Shown: positions 8,208-18,040, numbered from the stretch's first letter. The stretch: 36,262 bases of DNA from Alphaproteobacteria bacterium (GCA_028868695.1 JAGWTZ010000033.1:1-36262); one strand, 5' to 3'. The notes: generated by a model from the sequence alone, not told the origin. Program-made: numbers and translations.

Positions 8208-8262
8208 AAGGCGGGCTCAATTGCTGCCCTTGATGCGATGGGTAGCGCACGGATTGAGGCCC

Positions 8263-9111
8263 ATGACTGTACCTTCGGCTCCCGAGACATCCTTGTCCGC
8301 GCGCTACCGCGTGTGGCGGCGGAAGTTTGTCTATGAACAGGGCGAAAGATTCACCCGTGCGGTGACCGCCTTTTTCTCGCGCCAATCGCTGGTGGAGGAC
8401 CAGCCCTTCCTCAAGAATGATGATTTCCCCTTCCTCAAGATGTTTACCGAGAACTGGGAGCAGATCCGCGATGAGGTGCGCGAAATCCTCAAGAACCGCG
8501 AGGCCATTCCCGCTTTCCAGGAAGTGTCTCCGGACCAGCACCTGATTTCCAAGGGCAAGAACTGGCGCACCTTCTTCCTCTATGGTTTCGGCGAACAGCT
8601 GAAGAAGAATTGCGCACAGGCGCCTTTCACCACCGCGCTGCTTGAGAAGGTGCCAAACATCGAGATTTCTTGGTTCTCGATTCTCTCGCCCGGCTATCAC
8701 ATTCCGCCGCACCAGGGCGTCACCAAGGGCATCCTGCGCGCCCATCTTGGCCTGATCATTCCCAAGAACAAGGAAGCCTGCCGCATCCGGGTGGACCAGC
8801 AAATCCAGCACTGGGAACCCGGCAAGATCTTCGTGATCGATGACACCTTTGACCATGAGGTGTGGAACGACACCGAGGAAGAACGCGTCATCCTGATTTT
8901 TGATTTTGACCGCCCCATGAAATGGCCGGGCCGGGCGCTGTTGCGCTTCTTCATCCGCATCATGAAGTTCACGGCCTTTTATCAGGAGCCGAAGAAGAAC
9001 CTGGCCTCGTTCGAAGACCGCTTCGAAGCCGCCACCCGGCGCAACAACGAGAACATGGAAAAGCTGGCTGACGCCGCCCAGGCGGCAAGGGATGGCAAGA
9101 CGCTGCATTAA
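8263..9111 (+). CDS. Aspartyl/asparaginyl beta-hydroxylase-like Fe(II)/2-oxoglutarate dioxygenase
   Basis: A member of the Asp/Asn beta-hydroxylase family (AspH/LpxO-like, PF05118 type), 282 aa from ATG 8263. GAGG lies close upstream; starts at 8233 or 8116 are possible but add weakly coding sequence. The double-stranded beta-helix core is clear: SPGYHIPPHQGVTKGILRAH then LGLIIP, and later DTFDHEVWND. The His of ILRAHLGL and the His of DHEVWN are the expected iron ligands, and the C-terminal Arg in FDFDRP fits 2-oxoglutarate binding. Bacterial relatives hydroxylate lipid A acyl chains (LpxO) or peptides; the basic hydrophobic segment after the core (GRALLRFFIRIMKFTAFY, about 215-235) could bind membrane, which mildly favours a lipid substrate. 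The specific substrate is inference only. Confidence 0.88.
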   Translation: MTVPSAPETSLSARYRVWRRKFVYEQGERFTRAVTAFFSRQSLVEDQPFLKNDDFPFLKMFTENWEQIRDEVREILKNREAIPAFQEVSPDQHLISKGKNWRTFFLYGFGEQLKKNCAQAPFTTALLEKVPNIEISWFSILSPGYHIPPHQGVTKGILRAHLGLIIPKNKEACRIRVDQQIQHWEPGKIFVIDDTFDHEVWNDTEEERVILIFDFDRPMKWPGRALLRFFIRIMKFTAFYQEPKKNLASFEDRFEAATRRNNENMEKLADAAQAARDGKTLH

Positions 9112-9128
9112 GGCTCTTCCCCGCCCCC

Positions 9129-9160
9129 CTTTCACTTCTGGGTAAGCACCCCTATCTATG
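9129..9160 (+). promoter_or_regulatory. Heat-shock (sigma-32-type) promoter candidate for clpP
   Basis: CTTT (9129-9132), then 18 bases, then CCTATCTATG (9151-9160). The second box fits the alphaproteobacterial heat-shock minus-10 pattern CYTATNTNNG at every defined position; the first is one base off CTTG at the right spacing. Transcription would begin near 9166, about 33 bases before the clpP ATG. The consensus is recalled from the literature, not computed here. Confidence 0.6.
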
Positions 9161-9198
9161 GTGGCTGGAAACCAGTGATTCATCCGAAAGGCACGCCC

Positions 9199-9831
9199 AT
9201 GCACGATCCGTTCAACAATACCCCGCACGCCAGCTTCTGGCCTTCCGTTATCCAGCAGGAAAGCCGCGGCGAACGGGTGTATGACCTGCCTTCGCGGCTG
9301 CTGCGCGAGCGCATCATCTTCATCAATTCGGCGATTGACGACCAGGTGGCCGCCTCGATCTGCATGCAGCTGTTGTTCCTTGAGGCGGAAAACCCCAAGA
9401 AGGAAATCTCGATCTACATCAACTCGCCCGGCGGCGTGGTGACGGCGGGCCTGGCGATCTATGACACGATGCAATTCATCCGCCCGGCGATCTCGACGAC
9501 GGTGATGGGGCAGGCGGCCTCGATGGGCTCGCTGCTGCTCTGCGCTGGCCACAAGGACATGCGTTTTGCCCTGCCGCACGCCACGGTGATGGTGCACCAG
9601 CCTTCGGGCGGCTATCAGGGCCAGGTGACCGACATCCTGATCCATGCCCGCAACGTGGAAGCGCTGAAGCGCCGCCTGAATGAAATTTATGTTAGGCACA
9701 CCGGCCGCAACTACCGGGAGATTGAAGACGCCCTTGAGCGTGACAATTTCATGACTGCCGAGCAGGCCCGCGACTTTGGGTTGATCGACAAGGTGCTGGA
9801 AAAGCGCGCGGATGTGAGCGATTCCAAGTAG
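9199..9831 (+). CDS. clpP: ATP-dependent Clp protease proteolytic subunit
   Basis: The peptidase ring subunit of ClpXP, 210 aa, forming a cytoplasmic tetradecamer. The catalytic triad is visible: Ser108 (GQAASMGS), His133 ([10 protein letters not shown]) and Asp182 (ERDNFM); the 25- and 49-residue spacings equal those of E. coli ClpP. I start at ATG 9199 because GAAAGG precedes it by seven bases; the GTG at 9175 has no site. The hydrophobic ring region [14 protein letters not shown] is intact. It sits between the heat-shock-like promoter at 9129 and clpX 165 bp downstream. Confidence 0.98.
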   Translation: MHDPFNNTPHASFWPSVIQQESRGERVYDLPSRLLRERIIFINSAIDDQVAASICMQLLFLEAENPKKEISIYINSPGGVVTAGLAIYDTMQFIRPAISTTVMGQAASMGSLLLCAGHKDMRFALPHATVMVHQPSGGYQGQVTDILIHARNVEALKRRLNEIYVRHTGRNYREIEDALERDNFMTAEQARDFGLIDKVLEKRADVSDSK

Positions 9832-9996
9832 TTGCAAGAAAAGTCTCAAGTTTGGAAGCAGGTGCGGCGGCCGGGTTGCGGGGGCGTTGGGCAAGAATTG
9901 CTTAACGCTATCGGTGCAAGCTGGATTCGAGTCGCATGAATGGGCTATTCTTGGGCGTTAGCGTCCCAGGACATGAGTCTGGAAAGTGAGGAATAC

Positions 9997-11280
9997 ATGA
10001 GCAAGAGCCCGGCAACTGACAGCAAGAACACGCTGTATTGCTCGTTCTGCGGCAAGAGCCAGCATGAGGTGCGCAAGCTCATTGCGGGGCCAACCGTGTT
10101 CATTTGCGATGAATGCGTTGAGCTGTGCATGGACATCATCCGCGAGGAGAACAAGACCTCGCTGACCAAATCGAAAGACGGTGTGCCGACACCGCATGAA
10201 ATCCGCAAGGTGCTGGATGACTATGTCATCGGCCAAGACCACGCCAAGCGCGTGCTCTCGGTGGCGGTGCATAACCACTACAAGCGCCTGAACCACGGCA
10301 CCAAGAACAATGGCGATGTTGAGCTCGCCAAGTCCAACATCCTGCTTGTCGGCCCCACCGGCTCCGGCAAGACGCTGCTGGCGCAAACTCTCGCGCGCAT
10401 TCTCGATGTGCCCTTCACGATGGCTGACGCCACCACGCTGACCGAAGCGGGCTATGTGGGCGAAGATGTCGAGAACATCATTCTCAAGCTGTTGCAGGCG
10501 GCGGACTATAACGTCGAGAAGGCGCAGCGCGGCATTGTCTACATCGACGAAATCGACAAGATCAGCCGCAAGTCTGACAACCCGTCGATCACCCGTGACG
10601 TTTCGGGCGAAGGCGTGCAGCAGGCGCTGCTGAAGATCATGGAAGGCACGGTTGCCTCGGTGCCGCCGCAGGGCGGGCGCAAGCATCCGCAGCAGGAATT
10701 CCTGCAGGTGGACACCTCGAACATCCTGTTCATCTGTGGCGGCGCGTTTGCCGGCCTTGAGCGCATCATTTCGCAGCGCTCGAAGGGCACGGGCATCGGC
10801 TTTGGCGCCACGGTGCGCGGGCCGGATGACCGGCGCACGGGTGCTGTGCTGCGCGAGCTGGAGCCGGAAGACTTGCTGCGTTTCGGCCTGATTCCGGAAT
10901 TCGTCGGCCGCCTGCCGGTTGTCGCCACGCTGGAGGATCTGGACGAGACGGCGCTGGTGCAGATTTTGGCTGAGCCGAAGAACGCCATCGTCAAGCAGTA
11001 TCAGCGCCTGTTCGAGATGGAGGGTGTGAAGCTCACCATTCCGGAAGAGAGCCTGAAAGCCATTGCCCGCAAGGCCATCGAGCGCAAGACCGGCGCGCGC
11101 GGCCTGCGCTCGATCATGGAAGGCATTCTGCTCGACACGATGTATGACCTGCCGGGAATGACCGGCGTTGAAGAAGTTGTGATCTCCAAGGAAGTGGTGG
11201 CTGGCGATGCCAAGCCGCTGCTGATTTATGCCGACCGTGAAAAGGCCGGCAATGCCAAGGTGGTTCCCGCTTCGGCCTGA
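9997..11280 (+). CDS. clpX: ATP-dependent Clp protease ATP-binding subunit ClpX
   Basis: The AAA+ unfoldase that feeds ssrA-tagged and specific substrates into ClpP; 427 aa. The N-terminal zinc-binding domain has Cys15, Cys18, Cys37 and Cys40. Walker A GPTGSGKT is at 119-126, the pore-1 loop GYVG has Tyr153, and Walker B is VYIDEIDKI. The GAR pore-2 and RKH-type regions and an IGF-type loop (GIGFGA) for docking to ClpP are present. ATG 9997 has GTGAGGAA upstream; the frame opens earlier at 9940 but that extension is not family-like. The 165-bp gap after clpP allows separate promoters. Lon follows after a 102-bp gap that contains a long palindrome. Confidence 0.98.
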   Translation: MSKSPATDSKNTLYCSFCGKSQHEVRKLIAGPTVFICDECVELCMDIIREENKTSLTKSKDGVPTPHEIRKVLDDYVIGQDHAKRVLSVAVHNHYKRLNHGTKNNGDVELAKSNILLVGPTGSGKTLLAQTLARILDVPFTMADATTLTEAGYVGEDVENIILKLLQAADYNVEKAQRGIVYIDEIDKISRKSDNPSITRDVSGEGVQQALLKIMEGTVASVPPQGGRKHPQQEFLQVDTSNILFICGGAFAGLERIISQRSKGTGIGFGATVRGPDDRRTGAVLRELEPEDLLRFGLIPEFVGRLPVVATLEDLDETALVQILAEPKNAIVKQYQRLFEMEGVKLTIPEESLKAIARKAIERKTGARGLRSIMEGILLDTMYDLPGMTGVEEVVISKEVVAGDAKPLLIYADREKAGNAKVVPASA

Positions 11281-11289
11281 TAACCGGGC

Positions 11290-11327
11290 CTTGAAAGACG
11301 TGTGGGTGAGAACCACATGTCTTTCAA
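11290..11327 (+). promoter_or_regulatory. 15-bp palindrome / heat-shock-like element between clpX and lon
   Basis: TTGAAAGACGTGTGG (11291-11305) pairs with CCACATGTCTTTCAA (11313-11327) over a seven-base loop, with a single G-T wobble. No U-run follows, so it is not a standard terminator. The first arm, with the C at 11290, reads CTTGAAAG, the classical sigma-32 minus-35 box, and CCACATGT at 11313 is one base off the CCCCATNT minus-10 box with a 16-base spacer. It could be a lon heat-shock promoter, an operator, an mRNA structure protecting or ending the clpX message, or a combination. Confidence 0.55.
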
Positions 11328-11382
11328 CACAGGCGGAAGGCTGCTGCTGCATTCAGGGCGGTGTTCCGCGAAAGGAAAACAA

Positions 11383-13800
11383 ATGACCAAGACAACCGCC
11401 CAAACCGAAATCCTGCCCGTGCTGCCTTTGCGCGACATCGTGGTGTTCCCGCACATGGTGGTGCCGCTTTTTGTGGGCCGCGAAAAATCCATCAAGGCGC
11501 TGGAAGAAGTGATGCGCGAGGACAAGCGCATCCTGCTCGTTGCGCAGCGCAATGCCGGCGATGACGAACCCACCGCCGAGACGATTTATGATGTGGGCAC
11601 GCTGGCCCAGGTGCTGCAGCTCCTGAAGCTGCCGGACGGCACGGTGAAGGTGCTGGTGGAAGGCACTGACCGCGCCAAGGTGCAGAAGTTCACCGCCCGC
11701 CCCGAGTTCTTCGAGGCCGAAATCAGCCTGCTGCCGTCCATCGTGCAGACGGGGCCGGATGCCGACGCGCTGGCGCGCACGGCGGTGACGCAGTTTGAAT
11801 CCTATGTGAAGCTGAACAAGAAGGTGCCGCAGGAAGTTCTGGCCACGCTGGGCCAGATCACCGACCAGTCCAAGCTGGCCGACACCATCGCCGCGCATCT
11901 TTCCTGCAAGCTGCCGGAAAAGCAGGAATTGCTGGAGGCCGCCTCGGTTGAGGAGCGCCTTGAGAAGTGCTTTGGCCTGATGGAAGGGGAAATCTCCGTC
12001 CTGCAGGTGGAGAAGCGCATCCGTGGCCGCGTCAAGCGCCAGATGGAGAAGACGCAGCGCGAGTATTACCTGAATGAGCAGATGAAGGCCATTCAGAAGG
12101 AACTCGGCGACGGCGAGGGTGGCGAGAAGAACGAAATCGAGGAACTGGAAAAGCGCATTGCCGCCACCAAGTTCTCCAAGGAGGCGCGCGAGCGCGCCGA
12201 TGCAGAGATCAAGAAGCTCAAGACCATGAGCCCGATGTCGGCCGAGGCCACTGTGGTGCGCAACTATCTCGACTGGCTCTTGAACATCCCGTGGAACCAG
12301 CCTTCGAAGGTGAAGTCTGACCTCGACTTTGCCCAGGGCGTGCTGGATGCCGACCACTTCGGCCTTGAAAAGGTGAAGGAGCGCATTGTCGAATATCTCG
12401 CCGTGCAGGGCCGCACCAAGAAGCTGCGCGGGCCGATCCTGTGCCTCGTTGGGCCGCCCGGCGTGGGCAAGACCTCGCTGGCCAAGTCCATCGCCAAGGC
12501 GACGGGGCGCGAATTCGTGCGCATGTCGCTGGGTGGTGTGCGCGACGAGTCCGAGATCCGCGGCCACCGCCGCACCTATATCGGCTCGATGCCCGGCAAG
12601 ATCATCCAGTCGATGAAGAAGGCCAAGAAGAGCAACCCGCTTTTCCTGCTCGACGAAATCGACAAGATGGGCATGGATTTCCGTGGCGACCCTTCGGCAG
12701 CACTTCTCGAAGTGCTGGACCCGGAACAGAACTCGACCTTCATGGACCACTATCTCGAGGTGGAATATGACCTGTCGAACGTGATGTTTGTCACCACGTC
12801 CAACACGCTGAACATTCCGCCAGCGCTGCTTGACCGCATGGAGATCATCCGCCTCGCCGGTTACACCGAAGAGGAAAAGGCCGAGATCGCACGCCGCCAC
12901 CTGACGCCCAAGGCCATGGAAAACCACGGCCTTGAGAAGAAGGAATTTGAGCTGACGCCGGATGCCTTGAAGGTTGTCATCGAAAATTACACCCGCGAGG
13001 CTGGCGTCCGTTCGCTGGAGCGCGAGATCAACAATGTTGCCCGCAAGGTCACCAAGGACCTGATGATGGGCAAGAAAAAGAAGATCAAGGTGGATGGCGA
13101 GCTGGTGAAGCACTATCTCGGCGTGCCCAAATACAAGCACGGCATTGCCGAGGGCGAGGACCAGGTGGGTGTTGTCACCGGCCTGGCCTGGACGGAAGTG
13201 GGCGGCGAATTGCTGACCATTGAAGCCCTGATGATGCCGGGCAAGGGCCGCATGACGGTGACTGGTAACCTGAAGGACGTGATGAAGGAGTCCATCTCCG
13301 CCGCCTCGTCCTATGTGCGCAGCCGCGCCCCGGCCATTGGCGTGAAACCGCCGGTGTTCGACAAGCGCGACATTCACGTGCACGTGCCGGAAGGTGCGAC
13401 ACCCAAGGATGGCCCCTCGGCCGGCATTGCCATGGCCACGGCCGTCGTCTCGGTGATGACAGGCATTGCCGTGCGCAAGGATGTGGCCATGACGGGCGAG
13501 ATCACCTTGCGTGGCCGCGTGCTGCCCATCGGTGGCCTGAAAGAAAAGCTGCTCGCCGCACTGCGCGGCGGCATCAAGTTGGTGATGATCCCCGAGGAGA
13601 ATGTGAAAGACCTCGCGGACGTACCGGACAGCGTCAAGAACGGCATGGAGATCGTGCCTGTGTCGCGGATGGATGATGTGCTGAAGCACGCCCTGGTGCG
13701 CCAGCCGGAGCCCATTGTGTGGGATGAGGAGGCGGAAGAAGCCGCCGCCGCAGCCCGCGCCGCCAAGGCCAAGGACGGCGAAGGCGCCACGGCGCACTGA
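11383..13800 (+). CDS. lon: ATP-dependent protease Lon
   Basis: The single-chain AAA+ protease that degrades misfolded and regulatory proteins; 805 aa. With the start at ATG 11383 (AAAGGAAAAC upstream), Walker A GPPGVGKT falls at 357-364 and the catalytic dyad at Ser679 (KDGPSAG) and Lys722 (GGLKEKL), the same Ser and Lys numbers as E. coli Lon, which supports this start over the upstream extension to 11302. The N-terminal LON substrate domain (about 10-205), the coiled linker ([17 protein letters not shown]), the AAA module and the protease domain are all present. The C-terminus ends in an Ala/Glu-rich tail. The gene is followed by a strong terminator. Confidence 0.98.
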   Translation: MTKTTAQTEILPVLPLRDIVVFPHMVVPLFVGREKSIKALEEVMREDKRILLVAQRNAGDDEPTAETIYDVGTLAQVLQLLKLPDGTVKVLVEGTDRAKVQKFTARPEFFEAEISLLPSIVQTGPDADALARTAVTQFESYVKLNKKVPQEVLATLGQITDQSKLADTIAAHLSCKLPEKQELLEAASVEERLEKCFGLMEGEISVLQVEKRIRGRVKRQMEKTQREYYLNEQMKAIQKELGDGEGGEKNEIEELEKRIAATKFSKEARERADAEIKKLKTMSPMSAEATVVRNYLDWLLNIPWNQPSKVKSDLDFAQGVLDADHFGLEKVKERIVEYLAVQGRTKKLRGPILCLVGPPGVGKTSLAKSIAKATGREFVRMSLGGVRDESEIRGHRRTYIGSMPGKIIQSMKKAKKSNPLFLLDEIDKMGMDFRGDPSAALLEVLDPEQNSTFMDHYLEVEYDLSNVMFVTTSNTLNIPPALLDRMEIIRLAGYTEEEKAEIARRHLTPKAMENHGLEKKEFELTPDALKVVIENYTREAGVRSLEREINNVARKVTKDLMMGKKKKIKVDGELVKHYLGVPKYKHGIAEGEDQVGVVTGLAWTEVGGELLTIEALMMPGKGRMTVTGNLKDVMKESISAASSYVRSRAPAIGVKPPVFDKRDIHVHVPEGATPKDGPSAGIAMATAVVSVMTGIAVRKDVAMTGEITLRGRVLPIGGLKEKLLAALRGGIKLVMIPEENVKDLADVPDSVKNGMEIVPVSRMDDVLKHALVRQPEPIVWDEEAEEAAAAARAAKAKDGEGATAH

Positions 13801-13824
13801 CCTTCAGTCAGAACATTGAAATTG

Positions 13825-13857
13825 AAAACCCCGCGTGCCTTGCGTGCGGGGTTTTTC
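13825..13857. terminator. Bidirectional terminator between lon and the methyltransferase gene
   Basis: AAAACCCCGC (13825-13834) pairs with GCGGGGTTTT (13846-13855), with an 11-base loop and TTTTT on the plus strand; the minus-strand reading also ends in GGGGTTTTC. It lies between two convergent genes and can serve both. Confidence 0.87.
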
Positions 13858-13867
13858 GTTCAGAAGG

Positions 13868-14353
13868 CTAGAGCCAGCGCCGTGTCCGGGCTTTCCAGTG
13901 GATGAATTCTTCGCCGAACAGCTCGGCCAGTTCGGCCTCCTCGCGGCGGATGACGAAGGCTTCCATGAGCAGGAGGTAGATCACGATGCCAGCGGCTGAA
14001 GCCGTCCAGGACACCGTGGCCAGCGCCAGCAGGGGAATGAAAAAGGCGGCATAGATCGGGTGCCGCGACCAGGCGAAGACACCCGTTGTCACGAGTTGCT
14101 GGGGCCGGCCGAAGCTGGCGGCCAGCAGGGATTTCTTCATGTAGCGCTGGATGCCCATCACGCTGGCGAAGAAGGCGAAATAGGATAGCGGCAGGGCGAC
14201 GGGGCTGAGGCTGTCGGCCAGCAGGTCCTCGGCGATGCTGTCGGCGCCGGCCATGGCACAGCCGGTGAAATAGCTCACGCCGCTGATGATGGCGGAAGGA
14301 TCAATGAAACGGCGGCGCTTTTGGCTTTCGTGAACGGTAACGTCTGAGACCAT
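13868..14353 (-). CDS. Isoprenylcysteine carboxylmethyltransferase-family (PEMT/ICMT-like) membrane methyltransferase
   Basis: A small membrane protein of 161 aa in the ICMT/phospholipid-methyltransferase superfamily. The C-terminal half carries the diagnostic order: LVTTGVFAWSRHPIY (SRHPIY at 96-101), a hydrophobic hairpin at about 103-134, then RREEAELAELFGEEFIHW (Glu pair at 138-139). These residues form the S-adenosylmethionine site in related enzymes. Hydrophobic spans also occur near 21-35 and 50-67. The methyl acceptor is unknown; bacterial homologues are mostly uncharacterised. AGGG precedes the ATG at 14353. It is downstream of the flavoprotein gene on the same strand with a 75-bp gap, so cotranscription is possible but not evident. 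Confidence 0.82.
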   Translation of the reverse strand: MVSDVTVHESQKRRRFIDPSAIISGVSYFTGCAMAGADSIAEDLLADSLSPVALPLSYFAFFASVMGIQRYMKKSLLAASFGRPQQLVTTGVFAWSRHPIYAAFFIPLLALATVSWTASAAGIVIYLLLMEAFVIRREEAELAELFGEEFIHWKARTRRWL

Positions 14354-14428
14354 GATCTACCCTGAATGACGGATTTGTAATGATCGTGGGTAGTCAAACG
14401 GTTAACAACCTGCCGTTGCCGAAACTTT

Positions 14429-16021
14429 TTAGGGCAAATCCTTCAGCATTTCGCGCGCCGCATTGTGGCCGGGCGCGCCGGTGACACCACCGCCGGGGTG
14501 GGTGCCGGAGCCGCACATGTAGAGGCCCTTGATGGGGGCGCGGTAATTGGCAAAGCCCAGCATGGGGCGGGCCGAGTAGATCTGGTCCAGGCCCAGGGCG
14601 CCATGGAAAATATCGCCACCAATGAGGCCGAACTTGCGTTCAAGATCGAGCGGCGAATGGATCTGCCGGGCGATCACCGATTTCTTGAAGCCGGGGGCAT
14701 GTTTGTCCACCGTGGCGATCATCACATCGGCCACCTTCTCGCGGTAGTCATCCCAGCTCTTGCCATCGGGCAAGGTGGGGGCGACATGCTGGCAGAAAAG
14801 GCTGGCCACATGCTGGCCCTTGGGGGCGAGCGAGTCATCCAGCGTGGAGGGGATCAGCACTTCCACAATCGGGTTGTTGGACCAGCCCTGCATCCGCGCA
14901 TCGAAATAGGCCTGCTCCATGTATTGGAGGCTGGGGGCAATGACGATGCCGCCGGTGTGATGTTGCGCGCGCTCCTTGCCGGGCAGGCAGGTGAAACTTG
15001 GCAGCTCCTTCAGCGCCACATTCATGCGGAAGGTGCCGGAGCCGGATTTCCAGTTCTGCATGTGGGTGAGGAATTCCGGGGGCAGGGCCTCAGGCGCCAC
15101 CAGCCGCGTGAACAGCAAATGCGGGTTCAGGCTGGAGGCGATGGCATCAGCCTCAATCACTTCGCCTGTCTCGGTCTCGACACCGGTGACGCCGAACTTG
15201 CCCGTGAGCAGCCGCTTGATGCCTGTGCCGGTGCGGATGGTGGCACCCGCCTCAACGGCGGCCTTTGCCATGGCCTGGGTGATGGCGCCCATACCGCCGA
15301 TGGCATGGCCCCAGATGCCCTTCTTGCCATTCACCTCTCCAAAGCAGTGGTGCAGCAGCACATAGGCGCTGCCCGGCGCATAGGGCGAGGCATAGTTGCC
15401 TACCACGCCATCAAAGCCCAGGATGGCCTTGATCGGCGCGCTCTCAAACCAGCCATCGAGATAGTCGCCGGCTGACTTGGTGAAGATGTCGATCACCTTC
15501 TGCTGTTGGGCCAGCGGCAGCTTGGCAATCTTGCGACCTAGCTTGCCGGCGCGCCACAGCTCTGGCAGGGCGGCAAAGAGGCCGCGGCCAGATGTGGCGT
15601 TGGGCGGCGTTTCGAGGATTTCGCCGCGCAGCAGATCGGCCAGCATGTCCAGCTCCGCGGCATAGGCGTCATAGGCCTCGGCGTCACGGTTCGAGAATTT
15701 GGCGATTTCGGATTTGGTGAGGCCGTGGCCCACCTTGAGATAACGGCCATCCTCGGTGGGCAGGAAGTTGGAGATTTCGCGCTCCACGATCTTCAGCCCG
15801 TGGCGGTGCAGGTCAAGATCGGCAATCACTTTCGGGTTCAGCAGCGAAACAGTGTAGGACGCCGCCGAATTGCGGAAGCCGGGGTGGAACTCCTCGGTGA
15901 CGGCGGCACCGCCCACCACGTCGCGCTTTTCCAGAACGGTGACCTTGTGGCCCGCCTTCGCGAGATAGAAAGCGCAAACCAGCCCGTTGTGGCCGCCGCC
16001 GATGATGAGGATCCTGCTCAT
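14429..16021 (-). CDS. Phytoene-desaturase-like FAD-dependent oxidoreductase
   Basis: A flavoprotein of the CrtI/amine-oxidase superfamily, 530 aa. The N-terminal FAD-binding Rossmann motif is ILIIGGGHNGLVCAFYLAKA followed by the ADP-binding Glu in VTVLEKRDVVGGAA. The C-terminal FAD signature is GLYMCGSGTHPGGGVTGAPG, as in phytoene desaturase-like proteins, including the mitochondrial PYROXD2 group, which this resembles more than true carotenoid desaturases. ATG 16021 is used because GGAG lies seven bases upstream; the earlier start at 16027 would be TTG. No other carotenoid genes are nearby (the squalene/phytoene-synthase-like gene at 33060 looks non-catalytic), so a carotenoid role is not supported. 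Substrate unknown. Confidence 0.87.
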   Translation of the reverse strand: MSRILIIGGGHNGLVCAFYLAKAGHKVTVLEKRDVVGGAAVTEEFHPGFRNSAASYTVSLLNPKVIADLDLHRHGLKIVEREISNFLPTEDGRYLKVGHGLTKSEIAKFSNRDAEAYDAYAAELDMLADLLRGEILETPPNATSGRGLFAALPELWRAGKLGRKIAKLPLAQQQKVIDIFTKSAGDYLDGWFESAPIKAILGFDGVVGNYASPYAPGSAYVLLHHCFGEVNGKKGIWGHAIGGMGAITQAMAKAAVEAGATIRTGTGIKRLLTGKFGVTGVETETGEVIEADAIASSLNPHLLFTRLVAPEALPPEFLTHMQNWKSGSGTFRMNVALKELPSFTCLPGKERAQHHTGGIVIAPSLQYMEQAYFDARMQGWSNNPIVEVLIPSTLDDSLAPKGQHVASLFCQHVAPTLPDGKSWDDYREKVADVMIATVDKHAPGFKKSVIARQIHSPLDLERKFGLIGGDIFHGALGLDQIYSARPMLGFANYRAPIKGLYMCGSGTHPGGGVTGAPGHNAAREMLKDLP

Positions 16022-16084
16022 GCTCAAACTCCGATTGCAGCGGGGTTTAGCCGGGCGGCAGCGGCGGGGGAATGGCCATTCTGG

Positions 16085-16116
16085 TGAAAAGAAAAGGCCG
16101 GGATTTCCCCCGGCCT
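16085..16116 (-). terminator. Rho-independent terminator downstream of glnA
   Basis: Read on the minus strand, AGGCCGGG pairs with CCCGGCCT around a six-base loop (arms at 16109-16116 and 16095-16102) and is followed by TTTCTTTTC. It is placed about 60 bp past the glnA stop and ahead of the next minus-strand gene. Confidence 0.83.
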
Positions 16117-16143
16117 CAACAGATTGGGAAACACGCTGCAGGC

Positions 16144-16169
16144 TCTGGCCTTCCCAGCGGAAGGCCAGA
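16144..16169 (-). other. Perfect inverted repeat just after the glnA stop
   Basis: TCTGGCCTTCC (16144-16154) and GGAAGGCCAGA (16159-16169) form an 11-bp perfect stem with a four-base loop, six bases beyond the glnA stop and upstream of the U-tailed terminator at 16085. With no U-run of its own, it is better read as an mRNA-stabilising or processing hairpin, giving glnA two tandem 3' stem-loops. Confidence 0.6.
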
Positions 16170-16174
16170 ACGCG

Positions 16175-17599
16175 TTAGCAGCTGTAGTACATGTCGTATT
16201 CCACCGGGTGGGGGGTCATGCGGTAGCGGTCTTGCTCTTCCTGCTTCAGCTCGAGATAGCTGTCGATCTGGTCCTTGGAGAACACGCCGCCCTTGAGCAG
16301 GAACTCATGGTCCGCGTTCAGGCTGTCGATGGCTTCCTGGAGCGAGCCGCAGACGGTGGGAACCTTGGCGAGCTCCGCTGGCGGCAGGTCATAGAGGTTC
16401 TTGTCCATTGCGGAGCCGGGGTGGATCTTGTTCACGATGCCATCAAGGCCGGCCATGATGATCGACGAGAAGCAGAGATAGGGGTTTGCCGTCGGATCGG
16501 GGAAGCGCACTTCAACGCGCTTGGCCTTGGGGTTGGAGGTGAACGGGATGCGGCAGGAGGCCGAACGGTTGCGGCTGGAATAGGCCAGCAGCACCGGGGC
16601 TTCATAACCCGGAACGAGGCGCTTGTAGCTGTTCGTCGAGGGGTTGGTGAAGGCGTTCAGGGCCTTGGCATGCTTGATCACGCCGCCGATGAAATAGAGG
16701 CAGGTCTCCGAAAGGTCGGCATATTCCTTGCCGGCCATCTGGGGCTTGCCATCTTTCCAGATCGAGAAATGGCAGTGCATGCCGGAGCCGTTGTCGCCGA
16801 ACACCGGCTTGGGCATGAAGGTGGCGGTCTTGCCATAGGCGTGGGCCACGTTGTGGATCACATACTTGTAGATCTGCATGTGGTCGGCGGCCATCACCAG
16901 CGGCTGGAAGCGGGTGCCCAGCTCGTGCTGGCCCGAGGCCACTTCGTGGTGATGCTTTTCAACCATGAGGCCCATTTCGCCCATGACCGAGAGCATTTCG
17001 CCGCGCATGTCCTGGGCTGAGTCCATCGGGTTCACCGGGAAGTAACCGCCCTTGGTGCGCATGCGGTGGCCCATGTTGCCGCCTTCATAGTCGCGGTCGG
17101 AGTTCTTGGGCAGCTCGATGCCGTCAACCTCAAAGCCGGTCTTGTAGGTGGAGGTGGAGAACTTCACGTCATCGAACACGAAGAATTCGGCTTCGGGGCC
17201 GACGAACACGGTGTCGCCGATCTTGGTGGAGTTCAGGTAGGCTTCGGTGCGCTTGGCAATCGAGCGCGGATCGCGGTTATAGCCTTCGCCGGTGCCCGGG
17301 TCGGCGATGTCGCAGAACACGGCCATGGTGGTCTGGGCATAGAACGGATCGAGATGCACGGAGGAGGCATCGGGGCGCAGGATCATGTCGGACTCGTTGA
17401 TGGCCTTCCAGCCGGCAATCGAGGAGCCGTCGAACATCAGGCCTTCTTCCCATGCGTCGGCACCCATCTGCGAGACGTCCATGGTCAGGTGCTGCATCTT
17501 GCCGCGCGGATCGGTGAAGCGCAGGTCAACATACTTCACGTCCTTGTCCTTGATCATCTTCAAGGCGGCGTTGACGTCTTTCTTTTCTTCTTTTGCCAT
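16175..17599 (-). CDS. glnA: Glutamine synthetase type I
   Basis: Condenses ammonia and glutamate to glutamine with ATP; a cytoplasmic dodecamer, 474 aa. Motifs: FDGSSIAGW at 57-64, GPEAEFF at 134-140 and the [12 protein letters not shown] metal-site region at 215-226. The ATP site [12 protein letters not shown] follows at 264-275, and [10 protein letters not shown] at 343-352. Tyr403 in DKNLYDLPP is the adenylylation site, so the enzyme is GSI-beta and should be controlled by GlnE. It lies 70 bp downstream of glnB on the same strand, and the sigma-54-like promoter before glnB can drive both. The second gene position, the adenylylation site and the PII neighbour together indicate standard Ntr control. 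Confidence 0.99.
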   Translation of the reverse strand: MAKEEKKDVNAALKMIKDKDVKYVDLRFTDPRGKMQHLTMDVSQMGADAWEEGLMFDGSSIAGWKAINESDMILRPDASSVHLDPFYAQTTMAVFCDIADPGTGEGYNRDPRSIAKRTEAYLNSTKIGDTVFVGPEAEFFVFDDVKFSTSTYKTGFEVDGIELPKNSDRDYEGGNMGHRMRTKGGYFPVNPMDSAQDMRGEMLSVMGEMGLMVEKHHHEVASGQHELGTRFQPLVMAADHMQIYKYVIHNVAHAYGKTATFMPKPVFGDNGSGMHCHFSIWKDGKPQMAGKEYADLSETCLYFIGGVIKHAKALNAFTNPSTNSYKRLVPGYEAPVLLAYSSRNRSASCRIPFTSNPKAKRVEVRFPDPTANPYLCFSSIIMAGLDGIVNKIHPGSAMDKNLYDLPPAELAKVPTVCGSLQEAIDSLNADHEFLLKGGVFSKDQIDSYLELKQEEQDRYRMTPHPVEYDMYYSC

Positions 17600-17669
17600 T
17601 GGTTTTCAAACCCCTCTGTTGGCGTTGTTCGGTTCGGTTTATTCAGCGCGTGTGCGCGAGAATTGGGAC

Positions 17670-18011
<342 letters not shown>

Positions 18012-18040
18012 TCAGCCTCTCTAACGGTGTTTTGCGGTTT

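Noticed and set aside
8167-9894. A 575-codon minus-strand open frame opposite the beta-hydroxylase and clpP genes
   Set aside because: It spans two well-supported plus-strand genes and their promoter; the His/Arg/Gly-rich translation is typical of antisense shadows in high-GC DNA.
9958-11352. A 464-codon minus-strand open frame opposite clpX
   Set aside because: Shadow of clpX; composition is Arg/His/Gln-rich with no domain.
11353-13797. An 814-codon open frame on the minus strand opposite lon
   Set aside because: It is a mirror of the GC-rich lon codons; it has no family resemblance, no ribosome-binding site and lies entirely opposite a gene with intact catalytic residues.
14357-14393. CTACCC and GGGTAG inverted arms upstream of the membrane methyltransferase gene
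   Set aside because: Six-base arms separated by 25 bases are too weak and spaced too widely to claim as an operator without comparison.
14465-15475. A 336-codon plus-strand open frame opposite the flavoprotein gene
   Set aside because: The opposite strand has complete FAD motifs; this frame is low-complexity Gly/Ala/His.
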